From Gymnorhina tibicen (lineage: Eukaryota; Chordata; Aves; Passeriformes; Artamidae), in contig VXAZ01003464.1 of the NCBI GenBank assembly GCA_013399875.1, forward strand, positions 1 to 64,000: a stretch of 64,000 nt of DNA, given 5' to 3'. The translations under genes were made by a program, and so were the position numbers. The first letter of the stretch is position 1. Every line of letters begins with the position of its first letter. This document shows positions 12,501 through 25,078 of this stretch, in pieces. Below the pieces are notes generated by a model. The model ran no database searches and was not told where the DNA came from. It saw only the letters and a program-made list of their open reading frames with translations.

Positions 12501-15500
12501 TAGAGAACAATATTCTATATGAGAAATTGTATGCAAAATGTTTCTCATTTTAAATAATCAACTGTCGTAATTGGCAAGTAAATATTAGCAATGTTTAACG
12601 CCTTCACTCTCTTCTCCCCACCTTCTATTTTTGCTCAACTTTTAAGAAATTATTGGTATTTTTCCTCTTTTACCTTTATTTATACACCGCAAACATGTAT
12701 TAACTATCCAACCCATTGTTAATTACCAAGTTACAATTGCTGCTACACCTTATAACTAAATATTACTTATCCACGAGAAAGTCTGGGATTTAATGGGCAG
12801 TGATTCTGGTAAATACTGCATTGCAAAAACAGACTCTACAGTATGTTACCAATAAGTTCTTTGGAGGGAGCAGGGGCTGGAGCATTTAGCTCTCAGCCAT
12901 AAAGTCTCTGATGACAGATGTCCACCATACAAAATCTCCAATTAACTTTTTCCTTCTCACATTTTGTCTCCCATTATTATTCAGTGTCATGTAATCAGTG
13001 GAATTTTAAGGGCCAAAGAAATACAGAGGGGTGTGAGGTTGTAGCGCCAGCTGTGTCCAAGAGCCTGCAAGGTGGGATCTGGAACAAGCAGAATGACACT
13101 GACTCTGATCTGGCTGAGCTAAGTGATATAGAAACTTTGATCTGGCACATCTGAGTGGCTGTTCATCTCAGACTCCATCTATGGAAATTACTTTCCCCTC
13201 TTGTTCTAGAAACTGTTTAGTGGTGCCCATTTCTTTCTAGTTTCTGAAAAGGACACCTGGAGTGACCCCAGCACGTAAAAGCCTAACTTGAGCCTATCAG
13301 CCTTGCCTGAGGTCTGGAAGCAGTGGTGGACAGCAGGAGAGCTTGAGCAGGGACAGGAGATCAGCTGGGGTCTCCCAGGTACCTGCCCTGAAGTACTAGA
13401 AAGAATGGGGAATCACTGTTACAAACACCCACAGAGTACCTCAAGACTATTTTCAAGCCTGGGGACTTTTCCAAGTGTTTAATGATGTTTTAACACCTTT
13501 ATTCTTAAGTTAGCATTCATCCAATGGAGCAATGGGAATAAGGCTCATACTGAGTGCTCTGGAAAAGGACAGTGCATTCAGAGTCCTCAGTGCTCAAACC
13601 TTGGAATTTTTAAAATCAGCTGGAATCTATAATGATAAATGCTAGAAATAACTGCAAAGAAGAAAAAGTTCTTGCAAGTCTCATCCAAATCATCTTTCTT
13701 GGTTCAGCACTTCACTGTGCTCTGTGGCTCTTCTATTGATGCTTTACTGAATTCAGTTTCATTATGCACAGCCACTCCCATGAGACTTTATCCATGAGCA
13801 TAGTGGTCCACTAAGATTTTTTCAGGGATATCCATGTGTACCAAATTTCACTTTTATGCTTTGGCCATTATTCCTTGCCTGACCTTTTTGTCCAGTCCAG
13901 AAGTCAAGAATTATATTTTTTCCAGAAAGGATCTTACAGGGTTGCCTGCAGAGGGATTTGAAAGGAATTAGTTGATGTGCTAATGCTTGCACTTACATAA
14001 ACAGGTATGCCTTACATATACAAGCTGTGATGGTAGATCATAGCTGGTCTGCCTAACTACAGACACTTAGTTAGAGTGTACTCCTGATTGCCAACAGCGA
14101 GGACGAGAGAGCTTCAGAAATACAGCTTCAGAAATTCTCCTGCAGCACTTCCTCGCCCAGTAAATAAATGAACTTTTGCAGAAACGTGATTTACACTTCT
14201 TGGAAGAAGCACCCTGCATCCTCTTACCCTCTGTCCTGAAGACAATTCAGGAAAAAACTGGGAACAACTTCTGCCTGAATGACCTCCAGCTGCAGGTGGT
14301 GTGTGAAAGAACATACATTTTACCTAGACACAAGCAGGATGAAACATATTCTACCGTGCAATTCTACAATTCTACTAGCAATTTTATCATGATAGGAACG
14401 AGGAGGCCCAGAAGTTAGTATTTTCAGTAATGGTTTGGGTGATGAAGTAGATGGTGTGTTCCATCCAGTGGAATGACACTGGGTTCCTGCCCAGAACACA
14501 AGGGAAGAGGATTATGGTTAAAGTCGAGTTTAAGAACAAGTGCAAGGTATGTAGTTCAGGTAGAAATGAGCAGTTCCCCTGTTGTGTGATGGAGAGTAAC
14601 CAGCTCAGCAAAAGCTCTGCACAGTGTCAGGCCAATGTGCACTGTCAGCAGAGCCAGTGACATTGTACCAGGGCAAAAGAGCAAACACCTTGGCAAGTGT
14701 GTAACTAGGAATAAGGCCTTGAATAGACCTTGCTCTGTTCATTTTGGACAAAGCCAAATGGCAACCTTGCAGTCAGCTTTGGGCACTGTTCCCAAGAAGA
14801 TACAGACCCCACAGAAAGAAATCAGAAGAAAGCAGCAGGAATCATCAGGAAAGAAAATGTATGGGAATAAACTGCATGGGAATAGGGACGTCTGGGCTGA
14901 AAGAACACAGCTGAGGGAGATGTTCAACAGTCTTTCTATGCATGAAAGCCTCCAGAACAGGAAGGAATAGTCTGTTCCCTGTGGCTGTGACTAATATCAC
15001 TGAAAGGAGAGAAACTTAACTACAGCAAGGAAGACTGAGCGGTTAGGGAAACTTTGGAGATACTAAGAGTAGTGAAACAAAGTATTGCTTAGGGACACTG
15101 TGACATCTCCATCTCAGAAAGTCACAAAGACAGGTCAAATAATCTTTTTGGAGTGTGATTTCCTATAACCAGTGGAGCACCAGGAAAGTAAAGGGAATGA
15201 GAGAAGCCTACCCCATGTAAAATGGTGAAAACCAGAATTTTGACTGCAATATAGTGTAAACTTAGCCAATTCAAAATGAACAAAAAACCAAGACAGTGAA
15301 AGTTTTGCAGAACATCACAGTTCAGGTCTGGAACTAGCTCAAGACTCAGCATTGTGGTGCTGTGGTGTTCCACATGGGATGAGGAACACAGAGAATTTTT
15401 ACTGCTTTCAAGAAGGGAGAGGTGAGGAATGACACAGTTGCTTATAACAGCCGTCAGTGGATGCCACTGGGGCACCAAAGACCCCAGCCTCCACCATGTC

Positions 15501-17635
15501 AGAGCATGAACACAAGGAATGAACTCCCCATGACTGTGGCAGGTCATGTTCTCTTGACAGACTAGGGCATCAGCCCCACGAGCATTTTCCACGTGCCTCT
15601 GGCTTTGTAAGCATTACTCCCTAACAGTTCTCTACCCTCTTCTCTTGCTGCACTCTGATCTTTGGTATACTCCTCTGCCTTCAGCTTCACTTTCTAGGAT
15701 GCAGACACAGGGTTCCCCGATATACAATGCTTGTTCCTTTGGTCCCTGAACGTTTGTAAGGCACTATGAAGTAGCACTCCCCTATATGACTCTTCAGCTC
15801 TAGCAGCCTTGGCAAAGAAGTGGAACAGTTGTTGCTCTGACCACAGTCTTTATGGCCATGATGCTGGTTATTTTTTTCTGTGGTTTAGAATAAACTCCCC
15901 TAGCCATCCCAATTTCATGGAGCTCAGAGGCAGGAAAATATCTAAATTCCTTCTGCACAATGTCTCTGTGCTTATATAGGGTCAGTAATGGCCAGGCTGG
16001 GAGCAGGCAGGAAGGAACATCTTGGCTGAGTTCTGCACTGCTCCTCTGGGGATCACAGAGGGTGGATTATGGCTTGTGTGCACACCGAGGCACGTCTTCC
16101 TTTACATGTATCTCTGAGTGCATCATCAAGGGACAGAAAGGAATCTTTACTCAAAAGACAGAAGAAAAACCAGTCAATTTTTATGCTAACTTTTGGTATC
16201 TGGATGGTTTCCTTCAGAGTTCTATGTAGGACAGTTCTATCCAGGCAAATGGCTGCAAGACAACTGCATTGCCCTGCTGTGTACATGCCAGAAGTGAGTG
16301 ATACTTGTCACTAAGTTTTGTTCTGCATTTAGGTGAGAACAGGACACTGCCATCATGCTTACTCTGTGTTAAGACACCAAAAGTAGCCAGGCCCCTCACA
16401 TCTTCCTGCATGTTGACATGTTTCAACTCAAGAAATAAATTTCCCAGATTTCTAAGCTGCAAACCAGCAGTGTTCACACTACGGGTTTGATTTTTTAAAA
16501 AATTTCCTTACTCTCTGCCATTTACTTACACATACTTGCACTGCACCTGCTTGATTCCCAGCCCATTAGAAGTGTGATATATCAGAAGAAAATGAATGAG
16601 TGATGACTGGTGAGAATGCTACTCTGAGATCATCCAGATCTGGGGGTAAATGTGAAAACCAGAAAATGTTACAAGCAACATGGAAAACAACAAACTGACT
16701 ATTTTTTTTTGATATTTGCTAATTTTAATATTTGAGAAACATGTATGATGTACATCCTAAATCCTTTGTTATGATGCTGCCTTAACTTTAAAGACAATAT
16801 GAAAAGCAAAAGCAAATTTGCCTTGAGACACCTCACAGATCCCAGCCATTGCTTTCTGGAATAATCTGTTTAACACTCTATTGGCAGCAGTTCCTGCAAG
16901 GAGGAAGTTACAATTACTGGCAAAGTAATCCCACCTCTCTAAAGTCAGTTGTCCACTCAATTTTGCAAAGGAAGTTTCTTTTTCTGGGGTTTACATTAGA
17001 CTCACAACTGGGAAAGGGACTGTCTCTCTGGGGAAGCATTATTCTCCCTGAAGTCCATGTTCAAGTTTCATGCATTGCTGCCCGCAGTATACTGGAAATA
17101 CCAGACTGCAATGCTGGCAGTCCTTGTTCTTTGCTGCAGGACCAAAGCTCATCCCCAAAGTGGCTCACATTCATCATTGATGCAACAGGTGACAGGTGGT
17201 CTGTTGGCTCCATGTGAGCAAATAGTGCATTTTGTCCTGAAAAGCCTGGCTTGCATCCAAGCAGGTACATACACACGGACAGGTGAGGATTCCAAGGGTA
17301 CAATATTACAGTGGCAGCTCCTGGCTTTGTGTTAGCACCTAATCGGAGGTCACCTTTGGCCACCATCATACCCGAAGCAGGAGTGGAGAAGAAACCAGGC
17401 AGCTGTGTCACTCGTGGAATACAAACCAGGATGGTGTGGGATAATGATGGGACAACCCTAAAAGTAACCCAAAGCTTTCCCCAGGGCAATCCATATAAGA
17501 TTACACTTCTAAAGTGGCCACTTCATTTAGACGATATTACTCTGTACCTGGGGGAAGACACCTGCAATAAGCATTTAAAGCTCTAAATCGCTTGTGAGCT
17601 TCCCTCCCAGATACATGGCATAAAGGATCATTACA
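6550..17635 (-). other. Probable HTR1D 5' intron; no gene or recognisable mobile element
   Basis: About 11 kb of AT-rich DNA with only short simple runs and a small 26-bp tandem at 10761. No frame here shows a conserved domain, a repeated codon-like pattern, or a CR1 or LTR match that I can recognise. If the leader model is right, this is the intron between the non-coding first exon and the coding exon. Confidence 0.5.
10761..10828. repeat. Short imperfect tandem repeat, about 26-bp period
   Basis: Two and a half units sharing the core CACTACTGTCCC / CCACACTACTG follow one another at 10761, 10787 and 10812. Confidence 0.5.
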
Positions 17636-17792
17636 GGCTGCTCAGAGAGGTTGTGGCTCGAAACATTTGAAGTCAGGTTGGACGGGGCTCTGAGCAACCT
17701 GATTTGGTTGAAGATGCATCTCGTGGCTGGGGGGATGGACTAGGTGACCTCTAAAGGTCCCTTCCCACCCAAACCATCCAGTAATTCTGTGA
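17636..17792 (+). mobile_element. CR1 LINE 3'-end fragment
   Basis: This matches the CR1 3' UTR order: AGGTTGGACGGGGCTCTGAG, then a TAGGTGACCTCTAAAGGTCC block, then CCCAAACCATCCAGTAATTC, ending just before the CpG island. Confidence 0.85.
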
Positions 17793-18158
17793 CGCCCGTG
17801 TCCGGCGCTGCGGAGGTCCCCGCTCTCCGCGGCTCCGCAGGGCCATGCCGCCGAGGGAGCTCTGTCCGCCCCATCCACCGGCGCCCGCAGAGCCGGGGCG
17901 ATGCCGGGTGATGCCGGGGCGATGCCGCCGCAGGCCCCGGCCTCCTGCTCCCGACCCCCGCCTCCCGTTCCCCCTCCTCCACCGGTGGATCCCTGGGCTT
18001 CCTCCGGGGCCGCCGTGGCGAAGCCCCCAGCACCTCTGTCCCCGAGAAGCAACTTCAGCCGGGGCCCTGCGGGCGCCCCCCGCCCGGCCGGGCCAAGCGC
18101 CGGCGGGAGCCCGCCCCGTCGGCAGCGCCCCGACATCGCCCCGGGCGCCAGCACTCAC

Positions 18159-18182
18159 CCGCTGTCCCCGCCGTCCCGCTCT
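18159..18182 (-). other. HTR1D: Candidate non-coding first exon of HTR1D with consensus splice donor
   Basis: On the minus strand the sequence GACAGCG|GTGAGTGC at 18165-18151 is a near-perfect 5' splice site, with the intron starting at 18158. Its distance from the TATA-like box at 18213-18207 puts a TSS near 18182, so this exon would be only about 24 bases, or longer if transcription starts upstream. Joined to the acceptor at 6550 it would give an intron of about 11.6 kb. No transcript evidence is available, and the donor could belong to another minus-strand gene. Confidence 0.4.
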
Positions 18183-18206
18183 CGCCCGGCTCCGGCAGCG
18201 CCCGCC

Positions 18207-18213
18207 CTAAATA
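18207..18213 (-). promoter_or_regulatory. TATA-like box of a minus-strand promoter in the GC-rich island
   Basis: TATTTAG on the minus strand lies inside otherwise very GC-rich DNA. It is followed 55 bases downstream by a consensus splice donor. A long pyrimidine tract (purine on the minus strand) lies immediately upstream at about 18250-18335. The arrangement fits a core promoter firing leftwards, towards HTR1D. Confidence 0.4.
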
Positions 18214-18750
18214 CCGGCGGCCCCGGCCGGGCTCGTCGCGCCCGCGCTGCGCGTCCCGTTTCTCCGCTCCGCTCCTCCGCTCTCCTCCCCTCCCCTCCCC
18301 TCTGCTCCTCTGCTCTGCTCCACCGCTCCTCCGCGTCGCGGGGGCCCGGCCGCTCGTCAGCGTGGCGGCGGCGGCTCGCTCGGTGTCGGGGTGCTCGGTG
18401 CTCTGCCCGCCCGTGGGTCAGGGCAACAAAGGTCCCCGCGCCTCCAGCGCCTCCGGCCCCAGCCCTCCACGGCCGCCTGCGCGGACAGTCCCGGCTCGGG
18501 GGTGGGCGCTGGGCCAGCGCTGCCCGATGTGTGTGTCGGGGGGGTGGCACACCCCTCCCGGGAGTTCCCTGCACCGGACCCCACTGCGCCAGCCTGGGCC
18601 TTGTCCCCGGTGCCGTGCAAAGTGGCTGTGGCAGACTGCGGGGTCGGAGACCCTCGGGCGGTTCCGGCTGATTCGAGGATCAATAACTCTCAGGATAACG
18701 GTGATGACCAGAGCGGCGGTAGAGGCCCCGCCGATGGCCAAGGATAGAGG

Positions 18751-21700
18751 ACGGTTCAGAGCCCCCCTGGATGGGCTTGACCCAACTGCTGCTTCAGCTT
18801 TGCTCCGACCTGAGGCTTGCACCCCCTCGCAGCACAGCCCTCCTGCATCCAAACCTAAAAGACCCAGTGTTAATTCCAGCATTTTTAAGCTATGCAGTTA
18901 GTGGGTTTTAACACTTTTTGTCAGTAATGAGAAATGATTTTTTTTTTTTCCCGGAGATGCAGTAACTATGTTCACACTAGACAAAACTTTAACATAAAAG
19001 TAATTCAAATTCCAAGGTCTTGAAACAGCAATGCTTAAACCACAGCCCCTTTGCAGCATAATTTGGCCTTAAATAGATTCTAAATTAGCCATTGCCAGCT
19101 GTCTCCATTTTCCTCTGGCAGCTAATGTACATATGGGATTACTTTCAAAATACAGATAATCTCATGATTTTTGCATGGTTAATACTGTGTTGATAGCCAG
19201 GCTCTACCTTCTCCACCACACTGTCTCAGTAAATGGTTTTTGACCCTGAGCCCAAGTCTGCTGTAGCTACCCTCAACTCAGTCTCAAAAAAGTCACATTC
19301 TCTCCAAATATCTTAGAGGGTTTTGTCCCAACTTTAACACCTCAAATAACTGGCTGCTCCCAGAACAGCAGCATTTTATCTACTCTCCACTGCAATGTAG
19401 GACTTAGAACACGGTTTTGAACCTGAAGAGGCTAAGTATGGTGTAAATCATAAAGCTAAAGCCTCACTTGAGACTGAGAGGAAAATAGGAGCTTTTTAAA
19501 CTGCAGCCACATGGTGTGAATCTTATACAAGAAATAATAATTCCTTGCAGCATCACTTCGCTTCCAGGCTGGGAGAGGACACATGGTGATTCTTTTGAGC
19601 CTCCAGAATTTCCCACTGAGACAAGGGTAGCTACAATAGGTTTTCTCTGAAAGTCTGAAGATGCCTCTCCAAACAATGTGGGTGTTGTTTCGTGGGTGGG
19701 AATGTGTTTAATATGACACAATGTGAAAGGAAAGAGGTTGGCTCTTTTATATCTCCAACTGAGGAATAAATTCTGCCCTTGGGGTAGAGATACTCCATGG
19801 AACCTTGCAGAGCTTTGCAGTAGAGTGCAGGCTGGTTTGGGGCCTGTGGCCACCCCAAGACAGCTGCTGCTGCCTTGCAGATCCTCTGCAGGAGTCCCTC
19901 TCCCTGCAGGAGAAGGGAGCTTTCATGCCACAGGCAGAGGATAGATTCCTCCTCGAACAGAAAAAAAGGAGTAAAGTTGCTGTAAAGTTGTTGTTCTCCC
20001 ATGCCAGGGCTTCACAGATGTCAGTTATTTTTCAGAAACAGTAATTCCATGCAGAAAAAGGAAGTGTCTGGTGGCTTTCCTTAGGCTGACTGGGAAAATC
20101 AGAGAAAATTTTGGGGTCCAGACTGGTCTTCGGATACCAAAAAAAAAAAAAAAAAAAATTTTCTTCTCCCTCTGACTTTGATCCTCCAGATACTCTCTAG
20201 TAAGAGCTATAGCTCATTTCTCTCATGCTTTACAAGGTCAAAATCAATATTGTATTTAATATCCTGTGTTGAATGTCTGCAACTACTTTTATTTAAGATA
20301 TAGTATCTTCATTTTTGATGGGGCAGGTGCACAGAGAGAATTTGTGCACAGGCCCAAAGCTGGTACAGATGTGCACCAGTAAGACAGACAGATCTACAGA
20401 TAAAGGAGTCTTTGAAACAAGTCTACTCTTTGGCCTAACACTAGGGGGAAAAACCCCATAGCTGCATTGGCATGGCTGGCAGAGTCACAGCAGTAAGTTG
20501 GTGATGTTCAGTCTATAGATCCCTGTGTTGGAGATGTTAGAGCTGTACATCAGTGGAGCTCAGGCACATTTGTGTCTACTTGGTGCTGTCTGAGGCAGGG
20601 TCTTGGATGAAGATCTGGATTTCGTACACAGTTTTTAGTAAATGTCTTCCTTTAATCCACTTATTTAACTTTCACAAGGCTGGTTTAATTTTTCCTTTTT
20701 AAATTGAACCCATCTCAGCAGTCCTACCTCTAATTTTGTTTCCTATCATGTTTGACTCTCAGAATTTCGCACTGCTGTTGCTCACAGCTTAAACATTTCC
20801 CCAGCAGCCTGAGCCAAAGTTATGATGCGGCTGAGCCTTGGGTCCCCAGGCCGAGGAGTGGTGGAGTAAGGGTTACAGGCATGTACAAGGAGAATTAAGC
20901 CTCATTAAAAACCTCATTCCTCAGAATCCCGGGTGAATGCCTCACCATATCGACCAGACCCTTGATTGCTCTAAGGTGGTGAAGTGCATCTCTTGGGTGT
21001 CTGATGTCACAGGGCTCAGGTTTTTATTCCCTTGCTGCAGAACAAAGGCTGAAAACTTGATATTTTCACAGTGTGGGAAACAGTTCCTTCCTTGGTGTAG
21101 CTGGAAGGCCATCAAAGACAGAATTGATGCTTTCCTTCTCAAGGGTATTGGCTATCCAGACTGTCCCAGCGTGAGCCCACGATCTGTGGTCTGAGCCCTC
21201 CTCTGGTCTGATCTAGTTCAAGACCAAACACATCGGAGTGATGTTGCTTCCCCTACTGTGACTCCCCAGGGAAGTAGGATGATGATTAACTTTTCCAGAA
21301 ATGCTGGAGGAGTGTTTTTACTTGTTTGAGCTGGCAAGAGAGGTGACAATCAGTAGTGAAGGCCTCTACAGGACTGTGCATAGGCACAAACTAATCTGGT
21401 TCTGGTAAAAGACTGCTGTGTTACACTGAGAACCAGCACCACCCGCACAAGTAGAGACAAAACCTCTGAGACTAGAATTATTTTGCTGCCCTGGTTGTAG
21501 CTTTTCCAAGAGCTGGAAAGTATCCCAGTCTCACTGTCCAGCATATGGGAGGGATAGTGGACTGAGCAATTCCAGTGAACTCAGCATGAAAACCATCACC
21601 TGAATACATCCACCTCAGAAGATGGGAAATGACATTAAAATGGTTGCACCTCGATGATGTCAAGTAAAAATACCTCCTTCCTCATCAGCAGCATGGCTCT

Positions 21701-22789
21701 CTGTGAATGCACCACAGTCAAATCTATTGCTTATGTGAACAGATATGCTGCTTTTTCTCTTTGTAGATCTTGCCAAGTCCAGACTAGAGAAGGAAAGAGG
21801 GGGCTGATGTCATCCTGAGTACTATAGTGAGTACCTCAAGACTGCTTTTGTTTGCCGTTAAACTGTGGTGAGAATACTAATACAAAAGACCCTCCTAGTT
21901 TTCAGCCTTATTTTGCCCACTGCTAATTTACATCTATTTCTCCTGCATCCAGCAGGACCTTCCTTGAGGTTTACCCTCATAATTAACCAACTAACTCTTT
22001 TTTGAGGCAACAAAATGTACCGGCTTCTTGTCACAGAAATTTACTTTGGCTGAGGAAGACAGATGCATCACGTGAGGTCCCTTCTTTTGGTTCAGGAATT
22101 CTCTTTGCTTTTTGATATTTGATGTCACCTTACTTTTACTTTATCATTGAAAACTTAATTAAAGACCCAGACATTCCAAAAAAGGAAGAAACTCACAGTA
22201 CTTTTTTTCCCACATGAGTCATTTTCCTCTGAATTCCACGTTTTTGTCACATTCCAAACCTCACACTTAGACACTGACATATGGAGAATTCTTCAGGCAC
22301 TGCTTCTCTACAGAAGGTGTATTTTGGCTTTAAAGCTTTATTCTCAGTCTTGCAAAGGATCAGAACCAAGAGCCTAGTCAATACTTCCTTCTTTTGAGGC
22401 TCCTCTCTTTCCTTTCTCTCTATCAAGTATAAAAATGCTCAGAAATTGGTACATAATCAAAATACAAAACCTCTGTTATAATTGCTGAGGTAACTCGTAG
22501 CAGAGCCTCCAAGTGCTTGGCAGTTGCTTTCCCCAGAGTTCCTTGAGCCTGTTTTAACTATCTAATTTATGCAGAATATGTCTGAGAAAGGCAGCCAGCT
22601 CCCAAGAAGTTGTGTGTGCTCACTGAACTCCATGAAGTCTTATTTACACATTAAAAAAAATAATATTGTTATACATAGAAATTAATTTTCTTCCACAGAA
22701 GAGAGGATTTGTCTATCAGCATTGCTCTCCCACTGATTTAGTGAAGCATTTTTCTGGACAGAATGCATGGTCCTGACATCAGGGCTGGA
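18751..22789. other. Intergenic, nothing recognised
   Basis: No gene or known repeat is supported. A poly(A) run lies at 20139-20158. Confidence 0.5.
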
Positions 22790-22990
22790 GACAGCCCACC
22801 AGATACTGCATGAGGAGAGACTGAAGGACCTGGCATGTTCATTTTGGAAAAGATAAGGGGGATCTAACTGCCGTCTTCAGTTAACTAATGGGGTTAGGGA
22901 AGATGAAGCCAGGCTCTTCTCAGCTGTGCTCAGTGAAAAGTCAACAGACAAAAGCATAGCAAAGAAAATTCTATCTAGAACCTACGGAGA
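22790..22990 (+). mobile_element. CR1 LINE fragment (degenerate)
   Basis: GAGGAGAGACTGAAGGACCTGG, TGTTCATTTTGGAAAAGATAAG and GGGGGATCTAACTGCCGTC occur in the order found in the CR1 pol C-terminus (the ERLRELGLFSLEK region). The copy is heavily diverged. Confidence 0.65.
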
Positions 22991-24588
22991 GTGGCACCTC
23001 CTGCCCATTACACTGTCTCACGGGAAATTTTTCAGTTGTCATAAAGGAGTGAAGCAATGAAAGGTGTGAGTTCCTTATAGCTCTGGGAAGTGTCAGGAGT
23101 GTGGCAGGGACAGAATCAGTGAGTAATTTGGAGCAGATATCTGGATTCGGAGGCAAGCTGCAAGTGTCCTAATCTGTAACAAGCCTTGTGATCCATGGCA
23201 GCACTGCAGGCAGGGCAAGAAGAGTATGAGGACTACTTGGCATAGCAACAGCTTTGAATGATTAATGGCAGGAGAGCACATTCATGAGCAAACTCCTGAC
23301 AGGGCCCCTCTCCTGTGATTTCTGTTAACTGCAACTGCCAGTTGATTCTTGTGAGGCAAAGACAACCAACCTCAAAGTTCTCAGTACTGGCTACAGTGAA
23401 AACATGTATGTAACACTGTCAATGAGGAACTGCTCATTTTGATCCCAACCATCTAGTGAAATTCACATGAGCTTTTCCATTTGACCTGCATCTGTTGTCC
23501 CAGGAACAAACTGATACCTGTTACACTCTATGAAAGACATCTAGCTGAGGTTCCATGTCCTCATATTCTCATGTTCCCACTTGGAAAGTGGATATTAAAA
23601 AATTGGGAAGTATTTTAAATGGTTTGAACTTGAATCAGGAACTGTGATGCTTACATTTCACAAACGTAGTAAAGAGACTCCGTTCATTAGAAAAAACAAC
23701 TTTTTGGAAAAAGAGGGTTTGGGAAATGAACTTTGTTTTATTCTGTATGAAGATATTATGATTAACAGCTATAAAGATGTTGGCACATGAGTAGTACACA
23801 GCGTTGTGCTTTCTGGCTGCTCAGAGGCAAAGGGCAAGGCTGCAGACCACTGGGAATCGGGGACAAGGCATCCATGATTCACTGAATTGAATTTTTAAAT
23901 TAAAACTGCCACCAGCTGTAATTGCAACCAAATACTTCTTCCTCTCAGGTAAAAACATTTAGGAATAGAGCAGAACATCCTTTGCACCCCACTGCCAGTG
24001 GGACAGAAATTGCATGGGGTGTCCTGTGAGTTTCACTCCAAAAGAGATGCTGAGAACTGACAGAGACTAGTACCCAGAGCCTTGTGTGACATGTCCCAGC
24101 ACAGCGTGGATATTTTGCCGTGTCCAGCACTGGCTGGGTGTCATAAAGCAATCATCTGGCTCAGTGCTCATAAAGCAATCATCAGTCACAGCTGAGGTAA
24201 GGAAAGGGCTGTAAACAGGCTGCATGTAATAGGTTGAACCTGAGTTGATTGCAAGTCCCTGAGCCAATTACGCTTTTTTTTCATTTTGCATATAAAAAGC
24301 CTGTGCAAGGACACAAGATTCCTTTTTCCTTTGTCCTGCTTTCCTGTGGAGGGGTGGCCAGGGCTGGGCTGGACTAGCCAGCTGTGTTGGGCCCCCCTTC
24401 CCTGGCGAGGGCAAAAAGCCACCGGGAGAAGCTGTCCCAGCTCCAGAGGGCATCCGGGATCAGCCTTTAACAACAGGCAGCTGAGACCACGCAGCGTGGC
24501 TTCTGGAGACCGACAGGCTTTCCTTCCACTCCCCCTCATGCGGCCCTGCACAGACTCGGCGGGAGCTGATAGAGTTTTCTGTAACTAA
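22991..24588. other. Intergenic or unresolved LTR flank
   Basis: No gene seen. A TATA-like GCATATAAAAAGCC lies at about 24287-24300, just left of the LTR complex, and could belong to it. Confidence 0.4.
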
Positions 24589-25077
24589 CGCAGCCTGAGT
24601 CAAGCTGAGGAGGACATCATGCAGCCAACAGCATAAAGGGAAAAAGGCTTTTTCTCCAACATAAAGCCTGAAGAAAATCATGGCGGCTTCAAGATCAGAG
24701 GGAAAGAGAAGGTAAGTCATGCAGGACAGAGCTGAAGATTGGCAGCGGGAAAAGAGGGCAGAGCACACCCAATGCGAAGCTTAAAAATACTTTCTCCAGG
24801 CCATGGTAAAAACTGTAATATCACAAACTTTCTTTTCTCTTTTGTTGCCGGGCGTCGCCTGTCCACTCTCGGGCTGGATGCTGGCTCCCTGAGAGCCCTA
24901 GAGAAAAGTGGCTTCAAGGCGGCTGACTCACCTCCAAGAGGTGGAGCAGCTCCAGTCGAGCAGCAAACCAAGGCGCTGAAATAACGAGGCAACGGAGAGA
25001 TGAAGGGTCCAGGAGGGGAGCTCCCTGAAGTCCTCTTTATTGAGGGAATGAACAGAGGTCAAGAGGCAAGAACTCTG
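24589..25077. repeat. First copy of an artefactual 489-bp duplication
   Basis: The sequence is repeated without visible change at 25079-25567 (offset 490). The two copies are separated by a lone N at 25078. Identity with no divergence plus the single N points to an unmerged contig overlap rather than a biological tandem. Confidence 0.85.
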
Positions 25078-25078
25078 N

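Larger units (their letters stand above)
17800..18750. promoter_or_regulatory. CpG island / probable promoter region
   Basis: This stretch of roughly 950 bases is strikingly GC- and CpG-rich beside AT-rich surroundings, with many CGG/CCG runs and a C+T tract near 18250-18335. All long frames through it are arginine-, proline- and alanine-rich, which is what GC-rich non-coding DNA gives on both strands, so I do not call a protein. It is the only CpG-island-like segment in the window and the best candidate promoter for HTR1D. It could be bidirectional. Confidence 0.75.

Noticed and set aside
14635..14970. Lysine- and glutamine-rich 111-residue frame
   Set aside because: No domain, no conserved motif and no gene context.
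17642..18683. Several long overlapping frames on both strands in the GC-rich island
   Set aside because: Stop-poor frames are expected in GC-rich DNA. All are low-complexity Arg/Pro/Ala and overlap one another.
24681..24717. ATGGCGGCTTCAAGATCAGAGG followed by a perfect AAG|GTAAGT donor, as a host first coding exon
   Set aside because: It lies in sequence that flanks and belongs to LTR material and is duplicated at 25171 by assembly. No downstream exon was found.
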